The position numbers and the translations under genes are program-made. From the NCBI RefSeq assembly GCF_964355755.1, contig NW_027306095.1, positions 248,001 to 312,000 of the forward strand: a stretch of DNA of 64,000 nucleotides, given 5' to 3'. This DNA comes from Antedon mediterranea (Eukaryota; Echinodermata; Crinoidea; Comatulida; Antedonidae). Shown piece by piece: positions 23,831 to 35,760 of this stretch (its first letter is position 1; each line of letters begins with the position of its first letter). The notes under the pieces were generated by a model. That model was not told the DNA's origin. It ran no database searches and saw only the letters and a list, made by a program, of their open reading frames with translations.

Positions 23831-26353
23831 CACTTTAATATTTTGTGTGAAAAGTTTTATCGAAATTCTCAAAATGGTCTAAAACGGTTTCAAATGTGAT
23901 TTTAAGCACTTTGATGTTTTTGTGTTATCAAGTTTCATCGAAATGCACAAAATGGTTTAAAACGTCTGCAAATGCGATTTGAAGCTATTTTGTGCACTTT
24001 GATGTTTTGTGTAATCCAGTTTCATCGAAATGTACAAAATTGTCTAAAACGTCTCTAAATGCGATTTGAAGCTATTTTGTGCACTTTGTCGTTTTTATGT
24101 GAAAAGTTTCATCGAAATGCTCAAAATGGTCTAAAACGTCTACAAATGCGATTTGAAGCTATTTTGTGCACTTTGATGTTTTTGTGTGAAAAGTTTCATC
24201 GAAATGCACAAAATGGTCTAAAACGGTTTCAAATGTGATTTTAAGCACTTTGATATTTTTGTGTAATCAAGTTTTTTCGAAATGCACAAAATGGTCTAAA
24301 ACGTCTCCAATTGCGATTTGAAGTTATTTTGTGCACTTTGATGTTTTGTGTGAAAAGTTTTATCGAAATGCTCAAAATGGTCTAAAACGGTTTCAAATGT
24401 GATTTTAAGCACTTTGATATTTTTGTGTAATCAAGTTTCATCGAAATGCACAAAATGGTCTAAAACGTCTGCAAATGCGATTTAAAGCTATTTTGTGCAC
24501 TTTAATGTTTTGTGTGAAAAGTTTTATCGAAATTCTCAAAATGGTCTAAAACGGTTTCAAATGTGATTTTAAGCACTTTGATGTTTTTGTGTAATCAAGT
24601 TTCATCGAAATGCACAAAATGGTTTAAAACGTCTGCAAATGGGATTTGAAGCTATTTTGTGCACTTTGATGTTTTGTGTAATCCAGTTTCATCGAAATGT
24701 ACAAAATTGTCTAAAACCTCTCAAAATGCGATTTGAAGCTATTTTGTGCACTTTGATGTTTTTGTGTGAAAAGTTTCATCGAAATGCACAAAATTGTCTA
24801 AAACGTCTCTAAATGCGATTTGAAGCTATTTTGTGCACTTGGTCGTTTTGGTGTGAAAAGTTTTTTCGAAATGCACAAAATGGTCTAAAACGTCTCCAAA
24901 TGTGATTTGAAGCAATTTTGTGCACTTTGATGTTTTGTGTAATCCAGTTTCATCGAAATGTACAAAATTGTCTAAAACGTCTCTAAATGCGATTTGAAGC
25001 TATTTTGTGCACTTTGTCGTTTTTGTGTGAAAAGTTTTTTCGAAATGCACAAAATGGTCTAAAACGTCTCCAATTGCGATTTGAAGTTATTTTGTGCACT
25101 TTGATGTTTTGTGTGAAAAGTTTTATCGAAATGCTCAAAATGGTCTAAAACGGTTTCAAATGTGATTTTAAGCACTTTGATATTTTTGTGTAATCAAGTT
25201 TCATCGAAATGCACAAAATGGTCTAAAACGTCTGCAAATGCGATTTAAAGCTATTTTGTGCACTTTAATGTTTTGTGTGAAAAGTTTTATCGAAATTCTC
25301 AAAATGGTCTAAAACGGTTTCAAATGTGATTTTAAGCACTTTGATGTTTTTGTGTAATCAAGTTTCATCGAAATGCACAAAATGGTTTAAAACGTCTGCA
25401 AATGCGATTTGAAGCTATTTTGTGCACTTTGATGTTTTTTTGTGAAAAGTTTCATCGAAATGCACAAAATTGTCTAAAACGTCTCCAAATACGATATTAA
25501 GCTATTGTATGCACTTTGATGTTTTTGAGTGAAAAGTTTTTTCGAAATGCACAAAATGTTCTAAAACGTCTCCAAATGCGATTTGGAGCTCTTTTGTGCA
25601 CTTTAATTTTTTTTGTGTAAAAAGTTTGCTATTTTGTGCACTTTTAATGTTTTGTGTGAAAAGTTTTATCGAAATGCTCAAAATTGTCTAAAACGGTTTC
25701 AAATGTGATTTTAAGCACTTTGATATTTTTGTGTAATCAAGTTTTTTCGAAATGCACAACATGGTCTAAAACGTCTCCAAATGCGATTTGAAGCTATTTT
25801 GTGCACTTTGATGTTTTTGTGTGAAAAGTTTCATCGAAATGCACAAAATGGTCTAAAACGTCTCTAAATGCGATTTGAAGCTATTTTGTGCACTTTGATG
25901 TTTTTGTGTGAAAAGTTTCATTGAAATGCACAAAATGGTCTAAAACGTCTCTAAATGCGATTTGAAGATATTTTGTGCACTTTGTCGTTTTTGTGTGAAA
26001 AGTTTCATCGAAATGCTCAAAATTGTCTAAAACGTCTCCAAATGCGATTTGAAGCTATTTTGTGCACTTTGATGTTTTTTTCTGAAAAGTTTCATCGAAA
26101 TGCACAAAATGGTCTAAAACGTCTCTAAATGCGATTTGAAGCTTTTTTGTGCACTTTGATGTTTTTGTGTGAAAAGTTTCATCGAAATGCACAAAATGGT
26201 CTAAAACGTCTCTAAATGCGATTTGAAGCTATTTTGTGCACTTTGATGTTTTTTTGTGAAAAGTTTCATCGAAATGCACAAAATGGTCTAAAACGTCTCT
26301 AAATGCGATTTGAAGCTATTTTGTGCACTTTGTCGTTTTTGTGTGAAAAGTTT

Positions 26354-26373
26354 CATCGAAATGCATTTCGATG
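26354..26373. other. Inversion junction B1/A2, perfect 20-bp palindrome
   Basis: The sequence is CATCGAAATGCATTTCGATG, its own reverse complement, centred between 26363 and 26364. On the left the B monomer reads TTTCATCGAAATGCA. On the right the A monomer reads TGCATTTCGATG. The shared TGCA core is present in both parental orientations, so the join needs only a 4-bp overlap. Outside the palindrome symmetry fades (one mismatch, then six matches, then different monomer types), so the two arms are not mirror copies. The same junction recurs at 52280. Confidence 0.9.
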
Positions 26374-29300
26374 TAACTTGATTACACAAAAATATCAAAG
26401 TGCTTAAAATCACATTTGAAACCGTTTTAGACCATTTTGAGCATTTCGATAAAACTTTTCACACAAAACATTAAAGTGCACAAAATAACTTCAAATCGCA
26501 ATTGGAGACGTTTTAGACCATTTTGTGCATTTCGATGAAACTTTTCACACAAAAACGACAAAGTGCACAAAATAGCTTCAAATCGCATTTAGAGACGTTT
26601 TAGACAATTTTGTACATTTCGATGAAACTGGATTACACAAAACATCAAAGTGCACAAAATTGCTTCAAATCGCATTTGGAGACGTTTTAGACCATTTTGT
26701 GCATTTCGAAAAAACTTTTCACACAAAAACGACAAAGTGCACAAAATAGCTTCAAATCGCATTTGCAGACGTTTTAGAACATTTTGTGCATTTCGATGAA
26801 ACTTTTCACACAAAAACATCAAAGTGCACAAAATTGCTTCAAATCGCATTTGGAGACGTTTTAGACCATTTTGAGCAATTCGATGAATCTTTTCACACAA
26901 AAACGACAAAGTGCACAAAATAGCTTCAAATCGCATTTAGAGACGTTTTAGACAATTTTGTGCCTTTCGATGAAACTTTTCACAAAAAAACATCAAAGTG
27001 CACAAAATAGCTTCAAATCGCATTTGCAGACGTTTTAGACCATTTTGTGCATTTCGATGAAACTTTTCACACAAAAACATCAAAGTGCACAAAATTGCTT
27101 CAAATCGCATTTAGAGACGTTTTAGACCATTTTGTGCATTTCGATGAAACTTTTCACACAAAAACATCAAAGTGCACAAAATAGCTTCAAATCGCATTTG
27201 CAGACGTTTTAGACCATTTTGTGCATTTCGATGAAACTTTTCACACAAAAACGACAAAGTGCACAAAATATCTTCAAATCGCATTTGGAGACGTTTTAGA
27301 CCATTTTGAGCATTTCGATGAAACTTTTCACACAAAAACGACAAAGTGCACAAAATTGCTTCAAATCGCATTTAGAGACGTTTTAGACCATTTTGTGCAT
27401 TTCGATGAAACTTTTCACAAAAAAACATCAAAGTGCACTAAATAGCTTCAAATCGCATTTAGAGACGTTTTAGACCATTTTGTGCATTTCGATGAAACTT
27501 TTCAGAAAAAAACATCAAAGTGCACAAAATAGCTTCAAATCGCATTTGGAGACGTTTTAGACCATTTTGAGCATTTCGATGAAACTTTTCACACAAAAAC
27601 GACAAAGTGCACAAAATAGCTTCAAATCGCATTTAGAGACGTTTTAGACCATTTTGTGCATTTCGATGAAACTTTTCACACAAAAACATCAAAGTGCACA
27701 AAATAGCTTCAAATCGCATTTAGAGACGTTTTAGACCATTTTGTGTATTTCGATGAAACTTTTCACACAAAAACATCAAAGTGCACAAAATAGCTTCAAA
27801 TCGCATTTGGAGACGTTTTAGACCATGTTGTGCATTTCGAAAAAACTTGATTACACAAAAATATCAAAGTGCTTAAAATCACATTTGAAACCGTTTTAGA
27901 CAATTTTGAGCATTTCGATAAAACTTTTCAAACAAAACATTAAAGTGCACAAAATAGTAAACTTTTTACACAAAACATCAAAGTGCATAAAAGAGCTCCA
28001 AATCGCATTGGGAGACGTTTTAGACCATTTTGTGCATTTCGAAAAAACTTTTCACTCAAAAACATCAAAGTGCATACAATAGCTTAATATCGTATTTGGA
28101 GACGTTTTAGACAATTTTGTGCATTTCGATGAAACTTTTCACACAAAAACATCAAAGTGCACAAAATAGCTTCAAATCGCATTTGCAGACGTTTTAAACC
28201 ATTTTGTGCATTTCGATGAAACTTGATTACACAAAACATCAAAGTGCTTAAAATCACATTTGAAACCGTTTTAGACCATTTTGAGAATTTCGATAAAACT
28301 TTACACACAAAAACATCAAAGTGCACAAAATAGCTTCAAATCGCATTTAGAGACGTTTTAGACCATTTTGTGTATTTCGATGAAACTTTTCACACAAAAA
28401 CATCAAAGTGCACAAAATAGCTTCAAATCGCATTTGGAGACGTTTTAGACCATGTTGTGCATTTCGAAAAAACTTGATTACACAAAAATATTAAAGTGCT
28501 TAAAATCACATTTGAAACCGTTTTAGACAATTTTGAGCATTTCGATAAAACTTTTCACACAAAACATTAAAGTGCACAAAATAGCAAACTTTTTACACAA
28601 AACATCAAAGTGCACAAAAGAGCTCCAAATCGCATTGGGAGACGTTTTAGACCATTTTGTGCATTTCGAAAAAACTTTTCACTCAAAAACATCAAAGTGC
28701 ATACAAGAGCTTAATATCGTATTTGGAGACGTTTTAGACAATTTTGTGCATTTCGATGAAACTTTTCACACAAAAACATCAAAGTGCACAAAATAGCTTC
28801 AAATCGCATTTGCAGACGTTTTAAACCATTTTGTGCATTTCGATGAAACTTGATTACACAAAAATATCAAAGTGCTTAAAATCACATTTGAAACCGTTTT
28901 AGACCATTTTGAGCATTTCGATAAAACTTTTCACACAAAACATCAAAGTGCACAAAATAACTTCAAATCGCAATTGGAGACGTTTTAGACCATTTTGTGC
29001 ATTTCGAAAAAACTTTTCACACAAAAACGACAAAGTGCACAAAATAGCTTCAAATCGCATTTGCAGACGTTTTAGACCATTTTGTGCATTTCGATGAAAC
29101 TTTTCACACAAAAACATCAAAGTGCACAAAATTGCTTCAAATCGCATTTGGAGACGTTTTAGACCATTTTGAGCATTTCGATGAAACTTTTCACACAAAA
29201 ACGACAAAGTGCACAAAATAGCTTCAAATCGCATTTAGAGACGTTTTAGACAATTTTGTGCATTTCGATGAAACTTTTCACAAAAAAACATCAAAGTGCA

Positions 29301-29717
29301 CAAAATAGCTTCAAATCGCATTTAGAGACGTTTTAGACCATTTTGTGCATTTCGATGAAACTTTTCACACAAAAACATCAAAGTGCACAAAATAGCTTCA
29401 AATCGCATTTAGAGACGTTTTAGACCATTTTGTGCATTTCGATGAAACTTTTCACAAAAAAACATCAAAGTGCACAAAATAGCTTCATATCGCATTTGGA
29501 GACGTTTTAGACCATTTTGAGCATTTCGATGAAACTTGATTACACAAAAATATCAAAGTGCTTAAAATCACATTTGAAACCGTTTTAGACCATTTTGAGC
29601 ATTTCGATAAAACTTTTCACACAAAACATCAAAGTGCACAAAATAACTTCAAATCGCAATTGAAGACGTTTTAGACCATTTTGTGCATTTCGATGAAACT
29701 TTTCACACAAAAACGAC
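26364..29717 (+). repeat. Satellite block A2 (plus orientation, short)
   Basis: A 3.35-kb island in A orientation between two long B blocks. It starts at the palindromic junction 26354-26373 and ends where an ACAAAAACGAC monomer is cut and fused to GATTTGAAGC near 29717. From its start to about 28863 it matches 52290-54789 at a constant offset of 25926. After a 164-bp length difference (one 78-bp plus one 86-bp monomer, absent here) the match resumes at offset 26090. It carries cassettes with gagctc at 27993 and 28620. Confidence 0.95.
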
Positions 29718-29735
29718 GATTTGAAGCTATTTTGT
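29700..29735. other. Inversion junction A2/B2
   Basis: An A monomer is interrupted within its ACAAAAACGAC segment and continues directly as ATTTGAAGCTATTTTG of a B monomer. The CGA at 29715-29718 could belong to either side, giving a microhomology of about 3 bp. There is no local palindrome, unlike the other three junctions, and no matching copy elsewhere in the window. Confidence 0.85.
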
Positions 29736-31548
29736 GCACTTTGATGTTTTTGTGTGAAAAGTTTCATCGAAATGCACAAAATGGTCTAAAACGTCTCTAA
29801 ATGCGATTTGAAGCTATTTTGTGCACTTTGATGTTCTTGTGTGAAAAGTTTCATCGAAATGCACAAAATGGTCTAAAACATCTCTAAATGCGATTTGAAG
29901 CTATTTTGTGCACTTTGTCGTTTTTGTGTGAAAAGTTTCATCGAAATGCTCAAAATGGTCTAAAACGTCTCTAAATGCGATTTGAAGCTATTTTGTGCAC
30001 TTTGATGTTTTTGTGTGAAAAGTTTCATCGAAATGCACAAAATGGTCTAAAACGTCTCTAAATGCGATTTGAAGCTATTTTGTGCACTTTGATGTTTTTT
30101 TGTGAAAAGTTTCATCGAAATGCACAAAATGGTCTAAAACGTCTTCAATTGCGATTTGAAGTTATTTTGTGCACTTTGATGTTTTGTGTGAAAAGTTTTA
30201 TCGAAATGCTCAAAATGGTCTAAAACGGTTTCAAATGTGATTTTAAGCACTCTGATATTTTTGTGTAATCAAGTTTCATCGAAATGCACAAAATGGTCTA
30301 AAACGTCTGCAAATGCGATTTGAAGCTATTTTGTGCACTTTGATGTTTTTTTGTGAAAAGTTTCATCGAAATGCTCAAAATGGTCTAAAACGTCTCCAAA
30401 TACGATATTAAGCTATTGTATGCACTTTAATATTTTTGAGTGAAAAGTTTTTTCGAAATGCACAAAATGGTCTAAAACGTCTCCAAATACGATTTGAAGC
30501 TATTTTGTGCACTTTGATGTTTTTTTGTGAAAAGTTTCATCGAAATGTACAAAATTGTCTAAAACGTCTCTAAATGCGATTTGAAGCTATTTTGTGCACT
30601 TTGATGTTTTTTTGTGAAAAGTTTCATCGAAATGTACAAAATTGTCTAAAACGTCTCTAAATGCGATTTGAAGCTATTTTGTGCACTTTGTCGTTTTTGT
30701 GTGAAAAGTTTCATCGAAATGCTCAAAATGGTCTAAAACGTCTCCAAATGCGATTTGAAGCAATTTTGTGCACTTTGATGTTTTTGTGTGAAAAGTTTCA
30801 TCGAAATGCACAAAATGGTCTAAAACGTCTGCAAATGCGATTTGAAGTTATTTTGTGCACTTTGTCGTTTTTGTGTGAAAAGTTTTTTCGAAATGCACAA
30901 AATGGTCTAAAACGTCTCCAAATGCGATTTGAAGCTATTTTGTGCATTTTGATGTTTTGTGTAATCCAGTTTCATCGAAATGTACAAAATTGTCTAAAAC
31001 GTCTCTAAATGCGATTTGAAGCTATTTTGTGCACTTTGTCGTTTTTGTGTGAAAAGTTTCATCGAAATGCACAAAATGGTCTAAAACGTCTCCAATTGCG
31101 ATTTGAAGTTATTTTGTGCACTTTGATGTTTTGTGTGAAAAGTTTTATCGAAATGCTCAAAATGGTCTAAAACGGTTTCAAATGTGATTTTAAGCCCTTT
31201 GATATTTTTGTGTAATCAAGTTTCATCGAAATGCACAAAATGGTCTAAAACGTCTGCAAATGCGATTTAAAGCTATTTTGTGCACTTTAATGTTTTGTGT
31301 GAAAAGTTTTATCGAAATTCTCAAAATGGTCTAAAACGGTTTCAAATGTGATTTTAAGCACTTTGATGTTTTTGTGTAATCAAGTTTCATCGAAATGCAC
31401 AAAATGGTCTAAAACGTCTCCAAATGCGATTTGAAGCAATTTTGTGCACTTTGATGTTTTGTGTAATCCAGTTTCATCGAAATGTACAAAATTGTCTAAA
31501 ACGTCTCTAAATGCGATTTGAAGCTATTTTGTGCACTTTGTCGTTTTT

Positions 31549-32357
31549 GTGTAATCAAGTTTCATCGAAATGCACAAAATGGTCTAAAACGTCTGCAAAT
31601 GCGATTTAAAGCTATTTTGTGCACTTTAATGTTTTGTGTGAAAAGTTTTATCGAAATTCTCAAAATGGTCTAAAACGGTTTCAAATGTGATTTTAAGCAC
31701 TTTGATGTTTTTGTGTAATCAAGTTTCATCGAAATTCACTAAAAGGTCTAGAACCTCTGCAAATGCAATTTAAAGCTATTTTGTGCACTTTAATGTTTTC
31801 TGTGAAAAGTTTTATCGAAATTCTCAAAATGGTCTAAAACAGTTTCAAATGTGATTTTAAGCACTTTGATGTTTTTGTGTAATCAAGTTTTTTCGAAATG
31901 CACAACATGGTCTAAAACGTCTCCAAATGCGATTTGAAGCTATTTTGTGCACTTTGATGTTTTTGTGTGAAAAGTTTCAATGAAATGCACAAAATGGTCT
32001 AAAACGTCTCTAAATGCGATTTGAAGCTATTTTGTGCACTTTGTCGTTTTTGTGTGAAAAGTTTCATCGAAATGCTCAAAATGGTCTAAAACGTCTCCAA
32101 ATGCGATTTGAAGCTATTTTGTGCACTTTGATGTTTTTTTCTGAAAAGTTTCATCGAAATGCACAAAATGGTCTAAAACGTCTCTAAATGCGATTTGAAG
32201 CTATTTTGTGCACTTTGATGTTTTTGTGTGAAAAGTTTCATCGAAATGCACAAAATGGTCTAAAACGTCTCTAAATGCGATTTGAAGCTATTTTGTGCAC
32301 TTTGATGTTTTTTTGTGAAAAGTTTCATCGAAATGCACAAAATGGTCTAAAACGTCT
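31549..32357 (-). repeat. 3062-bp-spaced direct repeat, copy 1
   Basis: Matches 34611-35419 at offset 3062, with very unusual shared changes: CACTAAAAGGTCTAGAACC with CAAATGCAATTTAAAGC, GTTTTCTGTG and TTTCAATGAAATG. After a one-monomer (87-bp) length change the similarity resumes at offset 3149, to about 33104. Confidence 0.83.
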
Positions 32358-34610
32358 CCAAATGCGATTTGAAGCAATTTTGTGCACTTTGATGTTTTTG
32401 TGTGAAAAGTTTCATCGAAATGCACAAAATGGTCTAAAACGTCTGCAAATGCGATTTGAAGCTATTTTGTGCACTTTGATGTTTTTTTGTGAAAAGTTTC
32501 ATCGAAAGGCACAAAATTGTCTAAAACGTCTCTAAATGCGATTTGAAGCTATTTTGTGCACTTTGTCGTTTTTGTGTGAAAAGTTTCATCGAAATTCCCA
32601 AAATGGTCTAAAACATCTCCAAATGCGATTTGAAGCAATTTTGTGCACTTTGATGTTTTTGTGTGAAAAGTTTCATCGAAATGCACAAAATGGTCTAAAA
32701 CGTCTGCAAATGCGATTTGAAGCTATTTTGTGCACTTTGTCGTTTTTGTGTGAAAAGTTTTTTCGAAATGCACAAAATGGTCTAAAACGTCTCCAAATGC
32801 GATTTGAAGCAATTTTGTGCACTTTGATGTTTTGTGTAATCCAGTTTCATCGAAATGTACAAAATTGTCTAAAACGTCTCTAAATGCGATTTGAAGCTAT
32901 TTTGTGCACTTTGTCGTTTTTGTGTGAAAAGTTTTTTCGAAATGCACAAAATGGTCTAAAACGTCTCCAAATGCGATTTGAAGCAATTTTGTGCACTTTG
33001 ATGTTTTGTGTAATCCAGTTTCATCGAAATGTACAAAATTGTCTAAAACGTCTCTAAATGCGATTTGAAGCTATTTTGTGCACTTTGTCGTTTTTGTGTG
33101 AAAAGTTTTATCGAATTGCTCAAAATGGTCTAAAACGGTTTCAAATGTGATTTGAAGTTATTTTGTGCACTTTGATGTTTTGTGTGAAAAGTTTTATCGA
33201 AATGCTCAAAATGGTCTAAAACGGTTTCAAATGTGATTTTAAGCACTTTGATATTTTTGTATAATCAAGTTAAATCGAAATGCACAAAATGGTCTAAAAC
33301 GTCTGCAAATGCGATTTAAAGCTATTTTGTGTTTTGTGTGAAAAGTTTTATCGAAATTCTCAAAATGGTCTAAAACGGTTTCAAATGTGATTTTAAGCAC
33401 TTTGATGTTTTTGTGTAATCAAGTTTCATCGAAATGCACTAAATGGTTTAAAACGTCTGCAAATGCGATTTGAAGCTATTTTGTGCACTTTGATGTTTTT
33501 TTGTGAAAAGTTTCATCGAAATGCACAAAATGGTCTAAAACGTCTCTAAATGCGATTTGAAGCTATTTTGTGCACTTTGATGTTTTTTTGTGAAAAGTTT
33601 CATCGAAATGCACAAAATTGTCTAAAACGTCTCTAAATGCGATTTGAAGCTATTTTGTGCACTTTGTCGTTTTTGTGTGAAAAGTTTCATCGAAATGCTC
33701 AAAATGGTCTAAAACGTCTCCAAATGCGATTTGAAGCAATTTTGTGCACTTTGATGTTTTTGTGTGAAAAGTTTATTCGAAATGCACAAAATGGTCTAAA
33801 ACGTCTCCAAATGCGATTTGAAGTTATTTTGTGCACTTTGATGTTTTGTGTGAAAAGTTTTATCGAAATGCTCAAAATGGTCTAAAACGGTTTCAAATGT
33901 GATTTTAAGCACTTTGATATTTTTGTGTAATCAAGTTTCATCGAAATGCTCAAAATGGTCTAAAACGTCTCCAAATGCGATTTGAAGCTATTTTGTGCAC
34001 TTTGATGTTTTTTTGTGAAAAGTTTCATCGAAATGCACAAAATGGTCTAAAACGTCTCTAAATGCGATTTGAAGCTATTTTGTGCACTTTGATGTTTTTG
34101 TGTGAAAAGTTTCATCGAAATGCACAAAATGGTCTAAAACGTCTCTAAATGCGATTTGAAGCTATTTTGTGCACTTTGATGTTTTTTTGTGAAAAGTTTC
34201 ATCGAAATGCACAAAATGGTCTAAAACGTCTCTAAATGCGATTTGAAGCTATTTTGTGCACTTTGATGTTTTTTTGTGAAAAGTTTCATCGAAATGCACA
34301 AAATTGTCTAAAACGTCTCTAAATGCGATTTGAAGCTATTTTGTGCACTTTGTCGTTTTTGTGTGAAAAGTTTCATCGAAATGCACAAAATGGTCTAAAA
34401 CGTCTGCAAATGCGATTTGAAGCTATTTTGTGCACTTTGTCGTTTTTGTGTGAAAAGTTTTTTCGAAATGCACAAAATGGTCTAAAACGTCTCCAATTGC
34501 GATTTGAAGTTATTTTGTGCACTTTGATGTTTTGTGTGAAAAGTTTTATCGAAATGCTCAAAATGGTCTAAAACGGTTTCAAATGTGATTTTAAGCACTT
34601 TGATATTTTT

Positions 34611-35419
34611 GTGTAATCAAGTTTCATCGAAATGCACAAAATGGTCTAAAACGTCTGCAAATGCGATTTAAAGCTATTTTGTGCACTTTAATGTTTTGTG
34701 TGAAAAGTTTTATCGAAATTCTCAAAATGGTCTAAAACGGTTTCAAATGTGATTTTAAGCACTTTGATGTTTTTGTGTAATCAAGTTTCATCGAAAATCA
34801 CTAAAAGGTCTAGAACCTCTGCAAATGCAATTTAAAGCTATTTTGTGCACTTTAATGTTTTCTGTGAAAAGTTTTATCGAAATTCTCAAAATGGTCTAAA
34901 ACGGTTTCAAATGTGATTTTAAGCACTTTGATGTTTTTGTGTAATCAAGTTTTTTCGAAATGCACAACATGGTCTAAAACGTCTCCAAATGCGATTTGAA
35001 GCTATTTTGTGCACTTTGATGTTTTTGTGTGAAAAGTTTCAATGAAATGCACAAAATGGTCTAAAACGTCTCTAAATGCGATTTGAAGCTATTTTGTGCA
35101 CTTTGTCGTTTTTGTGTGAAAAGTTTCATCGAAATGCTCAAAATGGTCTAAAACGTCTCCAAATGCGATTTGAAGCTATTTTGTGCACTTTGATGTTTTT
35201 TTCTGAAAAGTTTCATCGAAATGCACAAAATGGTCTAAAACGTCTCTAAATGCGATTTGAAGCTATTTTGTGCACTTTGATGTTTTTGTGTGAAAAGTTT
35301 CATCGAAATGCACAAAATGGTCTAAAACGTCTCTAAATGCGATTTGAATCTATTTTGTGCACTTTGATGTTTTTTTGTGAAAAGTTTCATCGAAATGCAC
35401 AAAATGGTCTAAAACGTCT
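34611..35419 (-). repeat. 3062-bp-spaced direct repeat, copy 2
   Basis: Partner of 31549-32357. The shared AAAAGGTCTAGAACC at 31741 and 34803 occurs nowhere else I saw, which makes the pair secure. Confidence 0.83.
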
Positions 35420-35760
35420 CTAAATGCGATTTGAAGCTATTTTGTGCACTTTGTCGTTTTTGTGTGAAAAGTTTCATCGAAATGCTCAAAATGGTCTAAA
35501 ACGTCTCCAAATGCGATTTGAAGCAATTTTGTGCACTTTGATGTTTTTGTGTGAAAAGTTTCATTGAAATGCACAAAATGGTCTAAAACGTCTGCAAATG
35601 CGATTTGAAGCTATTTTGTGCACTTTGATGTTTTTTTGTGAAAAGTTTCATCGAAAGGCACAAAATTGTCTAAAACGTCTCTAAATGCGATTTGAAGCTA
35701 TTTTGTGCACTTTGTCGTTTTTGTGTGAAAATTTTCATCGAAATTCCCAAAATGGTCTAA

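Larger units (their letters stand above)
6500..26363 (-). repeat. Satellite block B1 (minus orientation)
   Basis: From 6500 the same monomer reads as its reverse complement (TTTCATCG...GTGCACTTTGATG). The block holds twelve GAGCTC-site cassettes (gagctc at 7683, 8311, 8861, 9575, 10894, 11531, 12844, 16035, 18034, 21826, 23654 and 25586). It contains internal duplications of 637, 765 and 5190 bp and a diverged patch at 23040-23830. Its right part (from about 19670) is repeated at 44191-52279. No gene, tRNA or transposon seen. Confidence 0.95.
19670..28863. repeat. Segmental duplication D, copy 1 (spans an inversion junction)
   Basis: Matches 44191-54789 in the same orientation, across the B-to-A junction. 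The offset is 24521 at the left. It is 24614 after copy 1 lost a net 93 bp (one 87-bp monomer plus 6 bp near 21066), and 25926 from about 24.7 kb on, because copy 2 gained about 1.31 kb. Shared rare variants include the diverged patch at 23040-23830, AAAACCTCTCAAAATG at 24714, a T-run at about 25604 and the palindromic junction. Confidence 0.85.

Noticed and set aside
6479-26373. Terminal inverted repeats of a transposon bounded by the orientation junctions
   Set aside because: The inverted similarity is the satellite itself. No transposase, no target-site duplication and no element-specific sequence lie between the junctions.
6500-29717. Orientation blocks as mirror-image assembly fold-backs
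   Set aside because: Next to each junction the two arms carry different monomer orders after at most a few units, so they are not simple mirror copies. Assembly error at a finer level cannot be excluded from sequence alone.
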